From Spirogloea muscicola (taxonomy: Eukaryota > Streptophyta > Zygnematophyceae > Spirogloeales > Spirogloeaceae): DNA of 64,000 nt. Under the pieces are notes generated by a model. The model made no database searches, was not told where the DNA came from, and worked only from the letters and a program-made list of their open reading frames with translations. Location: the NCBI GenBank assembly GCA_009602725.1, contig WELB01000171.1, positions 215,073 to 279,072 on the forward strand. The letters run 5' to 3'. This document shows positions 1 through 9,900 of the stretch, in pieces. The translations under genes were made by a program, and so were the position numbers. Within the stretch, counting starts at the first letter, position 1. Each line of letters starts with the position of its first letter.

Positions 1-1302
1 GGCGCCGCCGCGCGCGCGGACTGGACGGCGCTGCAGCAGCGGCAGCAGCAGCTGCAGCAGCGGGGGGAGGCGGGCGGCGGCGGCGGCGGCAAGGTGGCTG
101 TGGAGTACCGGCTGGGCGTGGACGTGCAGGACTTGCACGGCATCCACCTGTCGGGCTACGCGCTGCGGCCGGGCGCGGACGAGGGCGCCTTCCAAGCCGC
201 CTGGGAGGCCGCCTCCGCGCCCGCCCGCGCGCTCCCGGGATTCGTCTACCAGGTCCGCCTCCTTGCTGCCACCATGTCCGCTCTTGCCGAAGCGCCTCGA
301 GTGGAGCGCCGCCGGCCTGCGACTGCGGCGCCGGCGGCGGCGCCCAAGACCTTTGCTTTCGGTGTAGCCAACTTCCTTTTCCGCCACCGAGGTCGCCGAC
401 ACACAGGCTATAGCTCGGAGCCGGCTGGACTGGCTGAGGGCCGCAGATAGTGAGCCGTTGTGTTGCGGATGAAACTGAGCCTCCTTGGTGGTGGCGGCGT
501 CGTCCCGCAGGACCTCTGCCGCCAGCAAGAGGAGCTGACTGCGAAGGTGGGCGACGAGGGTGCCTTGCACCCATCGCCGTTTCAGTACATGGAGTACACG
601 CTGTACGACTCGCTGGAGAGTGCACAGGCTGCGGCGTCGGCCAACGACCGGCCCCCGCTGCACGGCCTCCAGGAGAACGCAAGAGCGTGGCAGGGGCTCT
701 ACAAGATAGCCATACGCGTCGTTAAGGAGGAGCCTCGCAACGACCAGGTCGCTCTCTCTTCACAGTGCCTTGCCTTCTCTAGCACCTCGCCGGTTGCCAA
801 TGGCAGCAGCTGCGATGAATGGCGACTGCAGTGTGGGCAAGGAGCTTGCATGCGGCAGCAGCCTCTGGCGGCTCAGCTCCCGCTTTGCTGAGTGCTGATT
901 TGTGAAGCGACCTGCTTGCCTGCTAATGCTATTGCAACGGCGTTCTCTTGGCCCGGGCAGCTTGTCCTGTACAACCTGTTCAAGGTCGACAGTCAGTCGA
1001 CCGCCAACTTCGTGGTGGCGGTTTTGTGGCCGCGGCGTGCGGAATTCCAGTCAAGCGAGAAGGGCTTCCTGTCGGCAACGGTGCACCGTGCCGTGGTGCC
1101 ACCGGATGCGTCGTATGCCGTCTTCAACCGAGCCGACTGGGCCTCAGTGGACGCGCTCGTGGCATCTGAGGCCCGCATGCTTGGCAACTTCCCTGTGTCT
1201 CCGTCGGAGCGCGAGCGGCCCTACTCTGTCAAGTACTATCCCGGCCTTTACAAGCTTGTGCGCTCCTTTGCCGAAGATGGCCTCCTCGAGAGCCAAGGGT
1301 AG
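1..1302 (+). CDS. Two-domain ABM-like (dimeric alpha-beta barrel) protein, 5' partial
   Basis: Three exons fit in one frame: 1-252, 511-747 and 961-1302, with clean GT-AG borders and phase-0 junctions (exon 1 ends in FVYQ, exon 2 opens DLCRQQ, exon 3 opens LVLYNLF). The frame is open from base 1, so the true start lies left of the window; the first residues are Gln- and Gly-rich. After this linker, a stretch HLSGYALRPG...AAWEA...LPGFVYQ followed by YMEYTLYDSLESAQAA resembles the antibiotic-biosynthesis-monooxygenase (ABM) ferredoxin-like fold: beta strand, helix, 'LPGF', then 'YTLWES'-type strand. Exon 3 looks like a second, more diverged copy (FVVAVLWP ... WASVDALVASEARMLGNFP). Such folds bind haem or small substrates, but no catalytic residue can be assigned here. 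Exon structure is secure; the fold call is inference from pattern. Confidence 0.6.
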
Positions 1303-2243
1303 TTGCCACCGCCACCGCTGACATCATACTCCGTTATAGCCGCCACCTCCGCAACATGCCTGTCTTCTGTAGCGTGCAGACCCGGGCTGGCAGCCTCTTC
1401 TCAAGCACCTGAGCCAAGAATAGCTCCATGCCATGAACCCTGCTGTGCTGTGCCATCCGTTCTCACTTCTGATCCTTCTTGTCAGTAGAGGCCAATGTTG
1501 GCTGCTCACACTGCACTTTTCAGTGCAGCGTGGCTATGGACTCCATTACGGAGGATTACTGGCTGTACATATTGATCAAACAATCAAGCGCCTATGCTCG
1601 TCTTCAGAGCCTTGGCTAAAACCTGATTCCAACAAAGAGCCCAAGCTTGCACTTCAGATTGTTTTTCTGCGGGTGAAATGGAGCGTGTGGCTTCTTGCAC
1701 ACAGGGCCTCGAGAGTGTCTGATAAGTGTCTTCACAGGAGGTCCGACTACAGAGTGGTGCCGCTGCTGCTTCGGCGCAGTGAATGTGTATCCGGATGAGG
1801 AAAGCAGTGGTCCGGTAGGATGACGTCAGGCTGCAGCCCACGAGCACTGTAATGCGCTTATCGCCCTGTCATCACGATGACCTTGTAGCAGTTCATGTGG
1901 AGGTAGTTGCGAAGTAAGGCATGGTGAGTAGTGAGGTGGCGGGGCTTACTTTCTTCCTATCTATTCCTGCTCTGGCGCCACTTGTTGGTGGCTTTCAAGT
2001 CAATGCTCATCACAACCCACTCGCTTGGCGCAGCTACTGTCACAATAGGCAAGGTCTTGCCACCAGCCATCACGAACGAGTCCAAGGGGGACAATATGAG
2101 AAGACAGAAGATCATAAGAGAAGACTGAGCAATCTCAAGAAGGGGTAAAGAAGAGGTTGCCGGGTGGAAGAATCTGACGTCGCAGTGCCACACCTACAGC
2201 GTGCTGCACCTATGCGCTGCTTGCGCCTTGCAGGCTGGGCCAG
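1303..2243. other. Convergent intergenic region, no gene seen
   Basis: This lies between the stop of the ABM-like gene (+) and the stop of the DUF1499 gene (-), so it holds two 3' untranslated regions. Composition drops towards 50% GC. Only short open frames without recognisable motifs are present, and no repeat of the LINE family was found. Confidence 0.6.
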
Positions 2244-3125
2244 TCAGTAGCTGCCAGCATCTTTACTGGTATACTCAGGGTGGCCCCATCCAAGCTCATC
2301 CTCAAGCTGCCGCAAATGTCGGCGCTGGGCGCCGAAATCGCCCAGCGGTGTCGTGAAGGGGTAGACATAAACCACGCGGCCGGCTATGGCACGGTATGTC
2401 ACCCGCCCCGGCCGCACGAGGAACTCCACTGTGTCGCGGCCCAGCAGGCCGTCCACCTCGGCACGCACGTAGTGCCCTGCAAGTGCCAGTAGCCACGCAA
2501 CATGCCAACTGCATAGCATCAGTCCCTGCGCGCTAGAAGCCCCGAGCTTGCCCACGAATGCAGACCTCTTAGGCGAGCACGCCCGCTGTAAGCATCTGCT
2601 CTGGGTTCTGGCTTGAAGCGAGGGAGCACCACCTCCGTCAGTGTCTTCTGACTGAACAATTGCGGCATTCTTCTGTGTTGCCAGTATCGCTGACTCCAGC
2701 TTCTGCACAGATACGAGGCACATTGCCACGGGCGTCAGGGCTGCCTGAAGCTGCTGCATCAGGGCAGCATTCAGAGAAGAACCCTTGCGCGCGGGAGGCC
2801 GTCGCTTGTGGGGCAGGTGTCCTGTCTAATCTTATATATTCAATGCGACTTATGCATTCATCGCGCAGCCTCTGCTCTCAAAATTGCCAACAGCGCAGCC
2901 GATGTGGGGGCCAGTGGAAGACCTGCGTCGTGGCAGGGACGTCGCCGCCGTCGAGTACCTCCCAGGGGAAGGCGTACGCATCGTTGTTGGAGGACGTGGA
3001 GACGCAGTTGGGATTGATGCCCGAGGGGCACGGCCGGATGCGCCTGCGGCAGCCCCCTCCTCGCCGCAAGGCCCCCCTCAGCGGCCGCCCGCAAGGCCAT
3101 GACGGCGACGCAAGGTCAGCCGGGG
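2244..3125 (-). CDS. DUF1499 domain protein, plant/algal (probably plastid) type
   Basis: On the minus strand an exon at 3125-2959 carries RPCPSGINPNCVSTSS and ends AFPWE before a GTACTC donor; this is the Cys-bearing opening motif of DUF1499 proteins (CPxGxNPxCVSTSS in plants). A middle exon near 2750-2640 reads QLQAALTPVAM. The last exon, 2476-2244, carries GHYVRAEVDGLLGRDTVEFLV and RVVYVYPFTTPLGDFGAQ, then a LEDELGW tail and a TGA. That matches the plant branch, where the domain ends YVYPFTT...GD...LGW. Plant members are usually plastid proteins of unknown function. The first exon (transit peptide) is not resolved: it lies in GC-rich sequence with an N at 3245, next to LINE tails. The middle exon borders are also uncertain. 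Confidence 0.65.
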
Positions 3126-3329
3126 CTGCGCATCAGCTGTCGCTCCTCCTTTGACAGAGGCGGCTCTCCGAGCGGCGGCGGCGGCGGCGGCGCCCGCACC
3201 CCTGCTCCAGGCCCAGCTGCAGCTCCTCGCCGGACTGCGCGTACNGCGCGGGCGCGCCGCACGAGGCCATGCCCGCGCCCGGACTCTGGGGCTCGGGGTT
3301 TGCGTGGATAGGCCTCAGAGGAACTTGCG

Positions 3330-3775
3330 TGTATTGACAACATAAAAAATGGAAGGCCAAATGGCCAAGTACCAGGGCAAGCACATCTATGACGTACATT
3401 TCCCACGGCAGATTGACCCGCTCAACCTTCACGGGTCAGCACATAGAGGTCGCCATGGGATGCCTGAATACCGGAAGGCAAACCCCTAGCCCTTCTGCCA
3501 CTGACTAGAGCTAGCCCAGCTTTCTGGTGCAAAGCAAAGCTAAAAACAAAGAAGAAAAGCATGAGCCTGCGAGGGGGTTTTGAGTGCAAAGGTACAGACT
3601 TAGGGAGTAGGGGGCAAGGGGTCGTGAAAGGCAATGCGCATGTACTGAGAGTGACAAGCCAGTACACAGATCGTAAGAACCAACAAAGAAAAAGCGTGTA
3701 GGGGCTAAACTTACAAAGCGGGAAACCACTAATGAAGGGGACTCCAGTACCCACGAGTGAGCACATACAGATCTG
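3330..3775 (-). mobile_element. LINE 3' tails, two in tandem (minus orientation)
   Basis: Reading the minus strand, the family's C-terminal signature occurs twice about 310 bp apart: ADLYVLTRGYW at about 3768-3742, and GDLYVLTREG-stop at about 3450-3420. The same two-step arrangement occurs at 46200-46560 (-). After the second signature the tail continues with the 'TACTTGGCCATTTGGCC' motif near 3385-3350, also seen at 36840-36900 (-) and 49075-49110 (+). Only the last part of the element is present. Confidence 0.7.
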
Positions 3776-5093
3776 CTAAACAAATCTGGGGCGTGGAGCA
3801 CTACCTTGCAAGCCAGTGGCCTGGCTCATTCGTGGCGGCAGTGCCTCGGTTTTCCACAGGCGCAAGCTGCAGTGGTTGTTGCACAAGGGCGACGTTTCGT
3901 CGGCCTTTAGGAGCCAGGATTGCCAGAGCAAGGGCTCCGCATTCGCCTTGGCAGCCTTTATCCTGGCTGAGGGCTTCTTGGCGCCACGACAATTGGTGTT
4001 CCGCAAGATCGTGGTAGGCTTTTGGGCTGACCTTTCACCTTTTGCCATCATCACTTTGTTACTTTCACAGCCATTACCTCCTCGCTTGGCTGACTTTCAC
4101 AGCCGCCCCTTACAGTCACAACAGCCGCATTCTACTTCCCCTTCTCTGAGAGCCTGTCTTTTCCTAGGGCTACCTGTTCACAGCTACTGCCCTTTCAATG
4201 AGCTTCATCTCTCCGAGAAGAGCTGCTATTGGAAAAGAAGAGGCACTGGCAGTAAAGACCAGGCAAAATGTACCGGACAAAGTCCAACGGGGCCGGAAAG
4301 ATGCAGATGTAAGGCAGACGCCATAATCGCTGCAGCAGAGCGGACCGACGCTTACAATGCACAGGGGCAACAGCTCGCAGCTTTGAAACATCTCCCTCCT
4401 TCTCTTGCTCCAACGTTCTATATGCTGATGGCTCTGGCGCAAAATCCTCGTGAATTGCGCATGTTATATAGAACGGCAAAGCCTTGGAAGGCGATACAGA
4501 AGAAATCAAGAGGCTGCCGGGCTTTCCAGCCCCACCTGAGATATTCATGCATCTTGGCGAGCACAGGGTAGCGCCCCTGCAGCAGCAAGGCTTGACGCGC
4601 TCCTTGGCGCAATCGCCAGGCCCGCCTGCGTGCCAAGACGGTCGGCGTCCACAAGTGTGCAGCAGCTGACTGAGGCTCCTATCTACTGCATTCTCTGCAG
4701 CCGTTTCTTACTTTTCATCTTGGCCCTGCAGCTCCAGCCTAAGGGAGGGGGCGAAGTGCATTCCACTTTGCGTCATGCCAGAGAAAGCGCAACTCGTGCT
4801 TGCGGCACGCACTTACCAAGGATCGCTCCCTGTATATTTGCAGCTCAGCGTGCATCGACATAATGGATGCATCTGAAGGGCCCTGCTATAGACCTGTTTG
4901 AGAGGTGATATAATCACATCTCAGCGGCTGAGGTAAACGTGCACATGGAGCATGATTTGCAGGTATCCGGCCGCGGCCATGATCGATGGTAACAGCAAAG
5001 GCAAGCGGCTTGCAGAACAGCGGGATGTCAGAAGTGGCGCTTACTGGATGCAGCCGAAGCAGCAAAGCCGTGGTCGAGTACCTACGATGTGCG
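3776..5093. other. Intergenic, no recognised gene; faint repeat remnant
   Basis: No open frame here shows a domain I recognise. Around 4057-4150 there are three spaced copies of a 'TTTCACAGCC' motif, resembling decayed LINE tail hairpins, but too degraded to call firmly. Open frames on both strands at 3816-4571 and 4418-4654 look like chance frames. Confidence 0.5.
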
Positions 5094-6477
5094 TCATGCG
5101 GCTAGCGGTGGAGACTGCGTGCCATCCTCGGAGCCCGCCAAAGTCCTTTCTGTGTCGTTGACCTCGATGCCGACAACATCCAGGATGCGCAGCCGCGTCA
5201 GCTCCTGCACCATGCCAGAGGCCTTGGTTGGTATTTTCACAAACTGCCAGCCACCGCTGAACAGTGCCGCCGCTTACAGCAAGCCTGAGTGGCGCTTCCG
5301 ATGCAGTCGGAGCCCTTGTCAAAATATAAGGCTGCCATGACTTTCCGTCCGCCTTGCAAAGTCCCTAAGACGAGCCGGAACAATCAAGCAGGACTAGCAC
5401 GAAAGAAGGAGACCTGACGGTGGCCCGTTGTTCGACGGTAGTTTTTCCGCCTCTTTTTCTTGAAGATGATCACCTTGGCATCCAGCACCTGCCAAGCACA
5501 CGCAATTGTGTGAGCAATAACCTTCATTACTGTGCTAGCGGGGGCGGCGACTCTTCCAGCATCTGCTTTAGAGTGTGAATATAAGACACCAATAAAGTCA
5601 GTAAGGCCTTTGCAAGCGCAAGCTGCTGGCGCCTGCAAGTCTGGTGGGGCCGGTGAAACCTGCTCCTCAATGACGGCCGTGACGGAGGCGTGCGGGACGG
5701 TCGGACGGCCGATGACGGTCTCGCTGCACGTTCCCAGCAGCAGCACTCGCTCCAGCGCCACCTGGTGGCAAAGCACCGCCATCGACGCCACAGCCGAAGC
5801 CGGCCCAAGCCGTCAGGCCTAGCTCGCCAGCTGCAGCACTACAAAGACACCGAAGCAAGACAAGAACAGTGACAGAGGAATGGTGGCCCTGCCGTTGCCG
5901 CCGCGACCCAAAGCATCAGAGCAGACGGTATTTCCCTCACCCGGTCGTTGACGCCGGCGAACTTGAGCTTCTCGGCGTAGATGACGTCGCCGGGGGTCAC
6001 CTTGAATTGGTGCGACCCGACCTGCCAACCGCGGATGCCGGAGCCGCAGTAGCCGCGCATGACGCCTCTTCTACGACGGTCAAGCCAACGAAGAGCCGGC
6101 AAATACGGCAGCAGCGGCGGCGGCGGCGGCGTCGGCGTGGTCACCTGGACGACGGCGAAGACGGGGCGGGGAGCGATACGCAGCGGCACGGCGTCGCGGA
6201 CTGCCGGCGCAAGCTCGCCCAGGTTGCGGTACCCGATGTGCGCGCAGCCGCCGCTGCCGCCGCCACCGCCGCCGCTTACGCCGCCGCCACTGCCGACGTC
6301 GCCTTCGCCCGCCCCGGAGGCGGGCCTCTGCTCGCCGTATTCGGACACGGCAGCGATCGACGCAGCAGCGCACTTTGGCGGGCCCCCCCTCACGGCGTCC
6401 AGACGGGTGGCGCAAGCGGCAGGCCCGCCCGGCGAGGCGGCTCTGAGCGCGCGCAGCAGCGGCCGCAGCGCCGCCAT
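5094..6477 (-). CDS. Mitochondrial large-subunit ribosomal protein bL21m
   Basis: Five exons join without frame conflict: 6477-6145, 6021-5941, 5761-5660, 5488-5414 and 5204-5094, giving 233 residues. Exon 1 starts MAALRPLLRALRAASPGGPA, an Arg/Ala-rich presequence typical of mitochondrial import, and ends VFAVVQ. Exon 2 is VGSHQFKVTPGDVIYAEKL; exon 3 has ETVIGRPTVP; exon 4 is the basic core VIIFKKKRRKNYRRTTGHRQ; exon 5 opens ELTRLRILDV and closes with a short acidic tail. These blocks and their order are diagnostic of bL21, which binds 23S-type rRNA in the large subunit. The FKKKRRKNYRRTxGHRQ block matches the plant mitochondrial form. Gly-rich runs in exon 1 (around residues 62-75) are an expansion before the domain. 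The gene is divergent from Nup155. Confidence 0.93.
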
Positions 6478-6908
6478 GGCGGCGGCGGCAGCGCGGCTCA
6501 GGCCATTCGCGGCCCGGCGTGGCAGACCGCGCTGTGGGCTCTGGCAGGGTTTAAGACAAACCTCCCTCTGGATTCTTTCATATCAGCAGCCGCTTCCTCG
6601 GCAGGGTTATGCGCCGCCGTCTTGGCTTGCCATCCCTGTGCTTGGCAGGGGTGACCCAATGTGAATGTGGGCTTATTGAGCATGATGCATTGCTCATGGG
6701 TGACCACATGCTCAGGTGTGCCAAAGGCAGTGAGCGCACGGGCTCCCACAACCTCCTACGTGACGCCATGTATGGCATCGTCAAGGAGGCGGGATATCAA
6801 GTGGCNGGCGGCGGCAGTCGCGGCGGCGGCGGCAGTCGCGGCGGTGGTGGCGCCGGCGGCGGTAGCGGCGGCGGCGCCGACGTGCCTGGAAGCGGCGGGA
6901 TAGCGGCC
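6478..6908. promoter_or_regulatory. Shared divergent promoter region of bL21m and Nup155, carrying a LINE piece
   Basis: Only 431 bp separate the two start codons, so both promoters must lie here or within the genes. No core element is obvious. About half the space (6600-6805) is a LINE fragment and the rest is GGC-rich. An N at 6806, exactly at the LINE edge, means the join may be an assembly artefact and the true spacing is uncertain. Confidence 0.45.
6600..6805 (+). mobile_element. LINE ORF fragment (Cys/His 'GDHxLRC' region)
   Basis: The translation contains CECGLIEHDALLMGDHMLRC, then AKGSERTGSHNLLRDAM and VKEAGYQV. This is the C-terminal region of non-LTR retrotransposon ORF2 proteins (C-x-C, GDHxLxC, R..RHxxLRD). 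A closely related stretch with MLRCAHGGERTGSHDLLRDS lies on the minus strand near 55050. Just upstream (6540-6605) related sequence continues in another frame, so the copy is frameshifted as well as truncated. Confidence 0.75.
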
Positions 6909-9900
6909 ATGGCGCTGGTGATGAGGACACCGCCATCGGCTGCACGAGGCAGCGGTGGCGGCCTGCCGGCGAGCCCGTGGGGCGATCAGGTGAGGGAGCG
7001 CGCCGCCGCGGCCGCCGCCGCGCAGCCGGCGCTCCTTGAGGCACAGAGCTGTGGGAAGGCCGCGGGGAGCCAGGCTGAGGGCGGATCCTGGCCTGTCTCC
7101 GTAGGAGGGGGCCCGGGCGCAGCGCTGGAACGAGCCCGGGGGCGTGCTGCGCGACGTGGAGGCCGCTGGGCGCCTCCTCTCCGACGCCGTCGCAAAGTGA
7201 GGGGCCCGGGCCGACGCTGCGGCAAGCCTTCGGTGGCGCCGGGTTCGCGGTCGTGTGGCAAGAACAGCAGCCGCAATGGCGCTCGACACCGCGCGGGCTG
7301 GACCAGTGCTGAGGCGCTGCCTCAGCGCCCCTCGCTGGCTGCTGGCAGGGAGGACGAGGCCAGCGACCTTGCCGACTCCCTTGACGCGGCGCGGCTCATC
7401 AGCCAGCCCTACACCACGCAGAGGCCCGAGGTGCGGCCCGAGGCGCGTCGACCTTCATGTCGGCCTGGGAGCTGTCGCTGCTCGCTCGCTCGCTTGGGCG
7501 TGCTGTATGGAGCCGCCAGCTACTGACGTTGGCACTCGTGGCGACGGCGCACTCTGAAGCAGTGGCCGCCGCTGGTGGAGGTGTGCGAGCGCTTGGACCT
7601 GCCGCCGGCACTCATAGAGGCCTACAGCCAGTCCGGCGGCGATGGGGCAGCACTGTGTGGCCTCTTCCCGGAGATCCGGCGGGCTTGGGCCACCGTTGAC
7701 AACCGCCTCTTCCTCTGGCGCTTTGATAAGTGGTGGGCCTATTGCGCTACCACCTGGCCCTTGCCATCTCATATTGTCATGCTGATCCATCTTAGGCTGA
7801 GGCTTTGATTCGACATGTGCGGGTCAGAGCTTGGGGTTGAGGGTGCTATGTGCTCTTTGGACCTTGTGCCAGGCGAAGCTCAAGCCTTTCTTGAGCTTCA
7901 TGACGATTGATATACATTGGCTCAGACTCTATGCTCGTTAGTCTACAGAATAGTGCACAGTCAATGTCAGCAAGCTCCTCTGTATGTTGCCAAGATTCCA
8001 ATTTCAGTCCTTCTGCCCAGCAAAACATCAGAGCTGCTGTATGCCACTTATTCTGGACGTGCTACGGGGAAGCCGTGCCGTGCAGGGACGGCTCGTTCAT
8101 GGAGTACAGCGGCGAGGACCAGGCCATCTGCGCAGTCGGCCTTGCTTGCCCGAAGCGCGGCGTATTCATCGAGGCAATTGAGCACCTGCTTGTGCTCGCC
8201 ACGCCGGTCGAGGTGAGGCCGTCCTGCCTGCTTGCCCTGGCTCTGGCGTCTTAGCCGGTTCCAGAACCCGTAAGATTGCCCACCACATGCGCAGCGAGGT
8301 CGACGTGGCGTGGCGGCAGGTGGTGCTGCTGGGCGTGTGCTGCAGCGGCGTTGGCGACGGCTTCGAGGACCTGGCAGTGCAGCCGCTGCCTGAGTACGCC
8401 GTGGCATCAGACGGCGTCGCAATGGCGTGCATCGCCGCCACGGCTAGCGGCCAGATCTTCCTTGGTGGCCGCGACGGCCACCTGTACGAGCTCCTGTACT
8501 CGAGCGGCACGGGGTGGCATCGTCGTTGCCAGCTCGTCTGCCGAACGTCCAGCTTCGGCAGCCTGCTCTCCAGGTTCGCAAGCTCTCCACCGCTGTAACC
8601 TCCTTGTAGACAGCTGAGGTCATCTGTCATTCTCCAGTATCAAGCGTAACCATCTGAGATTCAGGTGCCTCCTTCATCATGCCCAGGTGGGTGGTGCCCT
8701 CGGCTCTGCAGTTTGGCACGGCAGATGCCATAGTGGAGCTTACACTCGACGAGGAGCGTAGCCTGCTACACGCGCGCACGCTGGCGTCCAAAGTCATGGT
8801 CTTCGACCTGGGGACCAGCGCCTCAGCAGTGGCGCCCCGCAAGGTCGCCGAGGAGGGCCGGGCAGTGGCAGCCGCATCGCGTGCCAGCGGGGGCGGCGCG
8901 GCTGCCAAGGGCCCGCCGCTGGTGCACATGGACGTCGTGGCGCCCGCTGAGTCCCGCAGCTTGCACCTTGTCGCTGTGGCAGCCGATGGCCGTCGCGTGT
9001 ACTTCACGACAGCGGGCTCGGGCAGCAGCCAGGGTCAGGGCCAAGGTGGTGGCAGCACCAGCGCGCGGCAGTGGACATGCCGCGTTGTAGCCACGCGCGG
9101 CCCCCCGCCAGCACCTTCAGCGTTGCCGGGTCGGCGACCAGAGGCCCGGCAGGATCCTGCGGCAGCAGCGCAGGGCTCGACCGTGGAGGTGGCGCTGAGC
9201 TCGGGCAACCTCCTGCTGCTAGGAGCAGGCGACGAGCAGCTGCTGGTCGCCGCCAGGGACTGGACTCGGCCGCCAGCGGCGATGCCGGACGGCGGAGGCG
9301 GTGGGCCTCCATCGTCTGCTGCCAAGGTGCTGCGGGAAGTTGTGAGCATGGTGGATGTCGGCGGGCGTGCTCTGGCGTTGGCGGAGGCGCTGCCACCACC
9401 AGGGCCGGCACTGGCTCTCGACCCGGCGGCGCCGCCACCCAGCAGCCCCGCTGAGGCCACCGCGCGGACGCGGCGGCTGTTGTCCCGGCCACCGCTGGCA
9501 ACGCAGCACGCAATGCCTCGGCGGCGCTTCGTGGTGCTAAGCACGACCGGCGTGTATCACCTTGCGGTCAACCGCCCTGTGGACGTGCTCAGGCGGCTCC
9601 TCGAGGACCCCACCGTTTCCTGGTGAGGCCTTCCCTACTAAAGTGTAAGCCATATCGCTGTGCACCGATTCAGTACCTTGTCATGGATGTGACGTGGGTG
9701 TCTGCTTGTCCTTGTAGTTGTCAAGGTTAGCACTGCCACATTGTTCCTGTGAAGGCAGGTGGCATGGTCAGAGCTTGCTGATATGTGCGGTCCAATGGCC
9801 GCGGCATATTATGCACGGGGGGCCAGGGCGGCGGTGGACGGGTTTTTTCAACAATTTGGTCGGGGCGAAGCGGCTGCGATGTGCCTCCTGCTGTCAGCGC

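Noticed and set aside
450-725. Pro/Trp/Arg-rich open frame MSRCVADETEPPWWW... (+)
   Set aside because: It is a shadow of ABM-like exon 2 (511-747) in another frame; the exon with FVYQ|DLC junction explains the sequence.
6080-6415. Arg-rich open frame on the minus strand
   Set aside because: Shifted frame of bL21m exon 1; Arg runs come from CGC/GGC composition.
8823-9513. Several long minus-strand and alternative plus frames
   Set aside because: Mirror frames of the GC-rich Nup155 exon 8679-9626.
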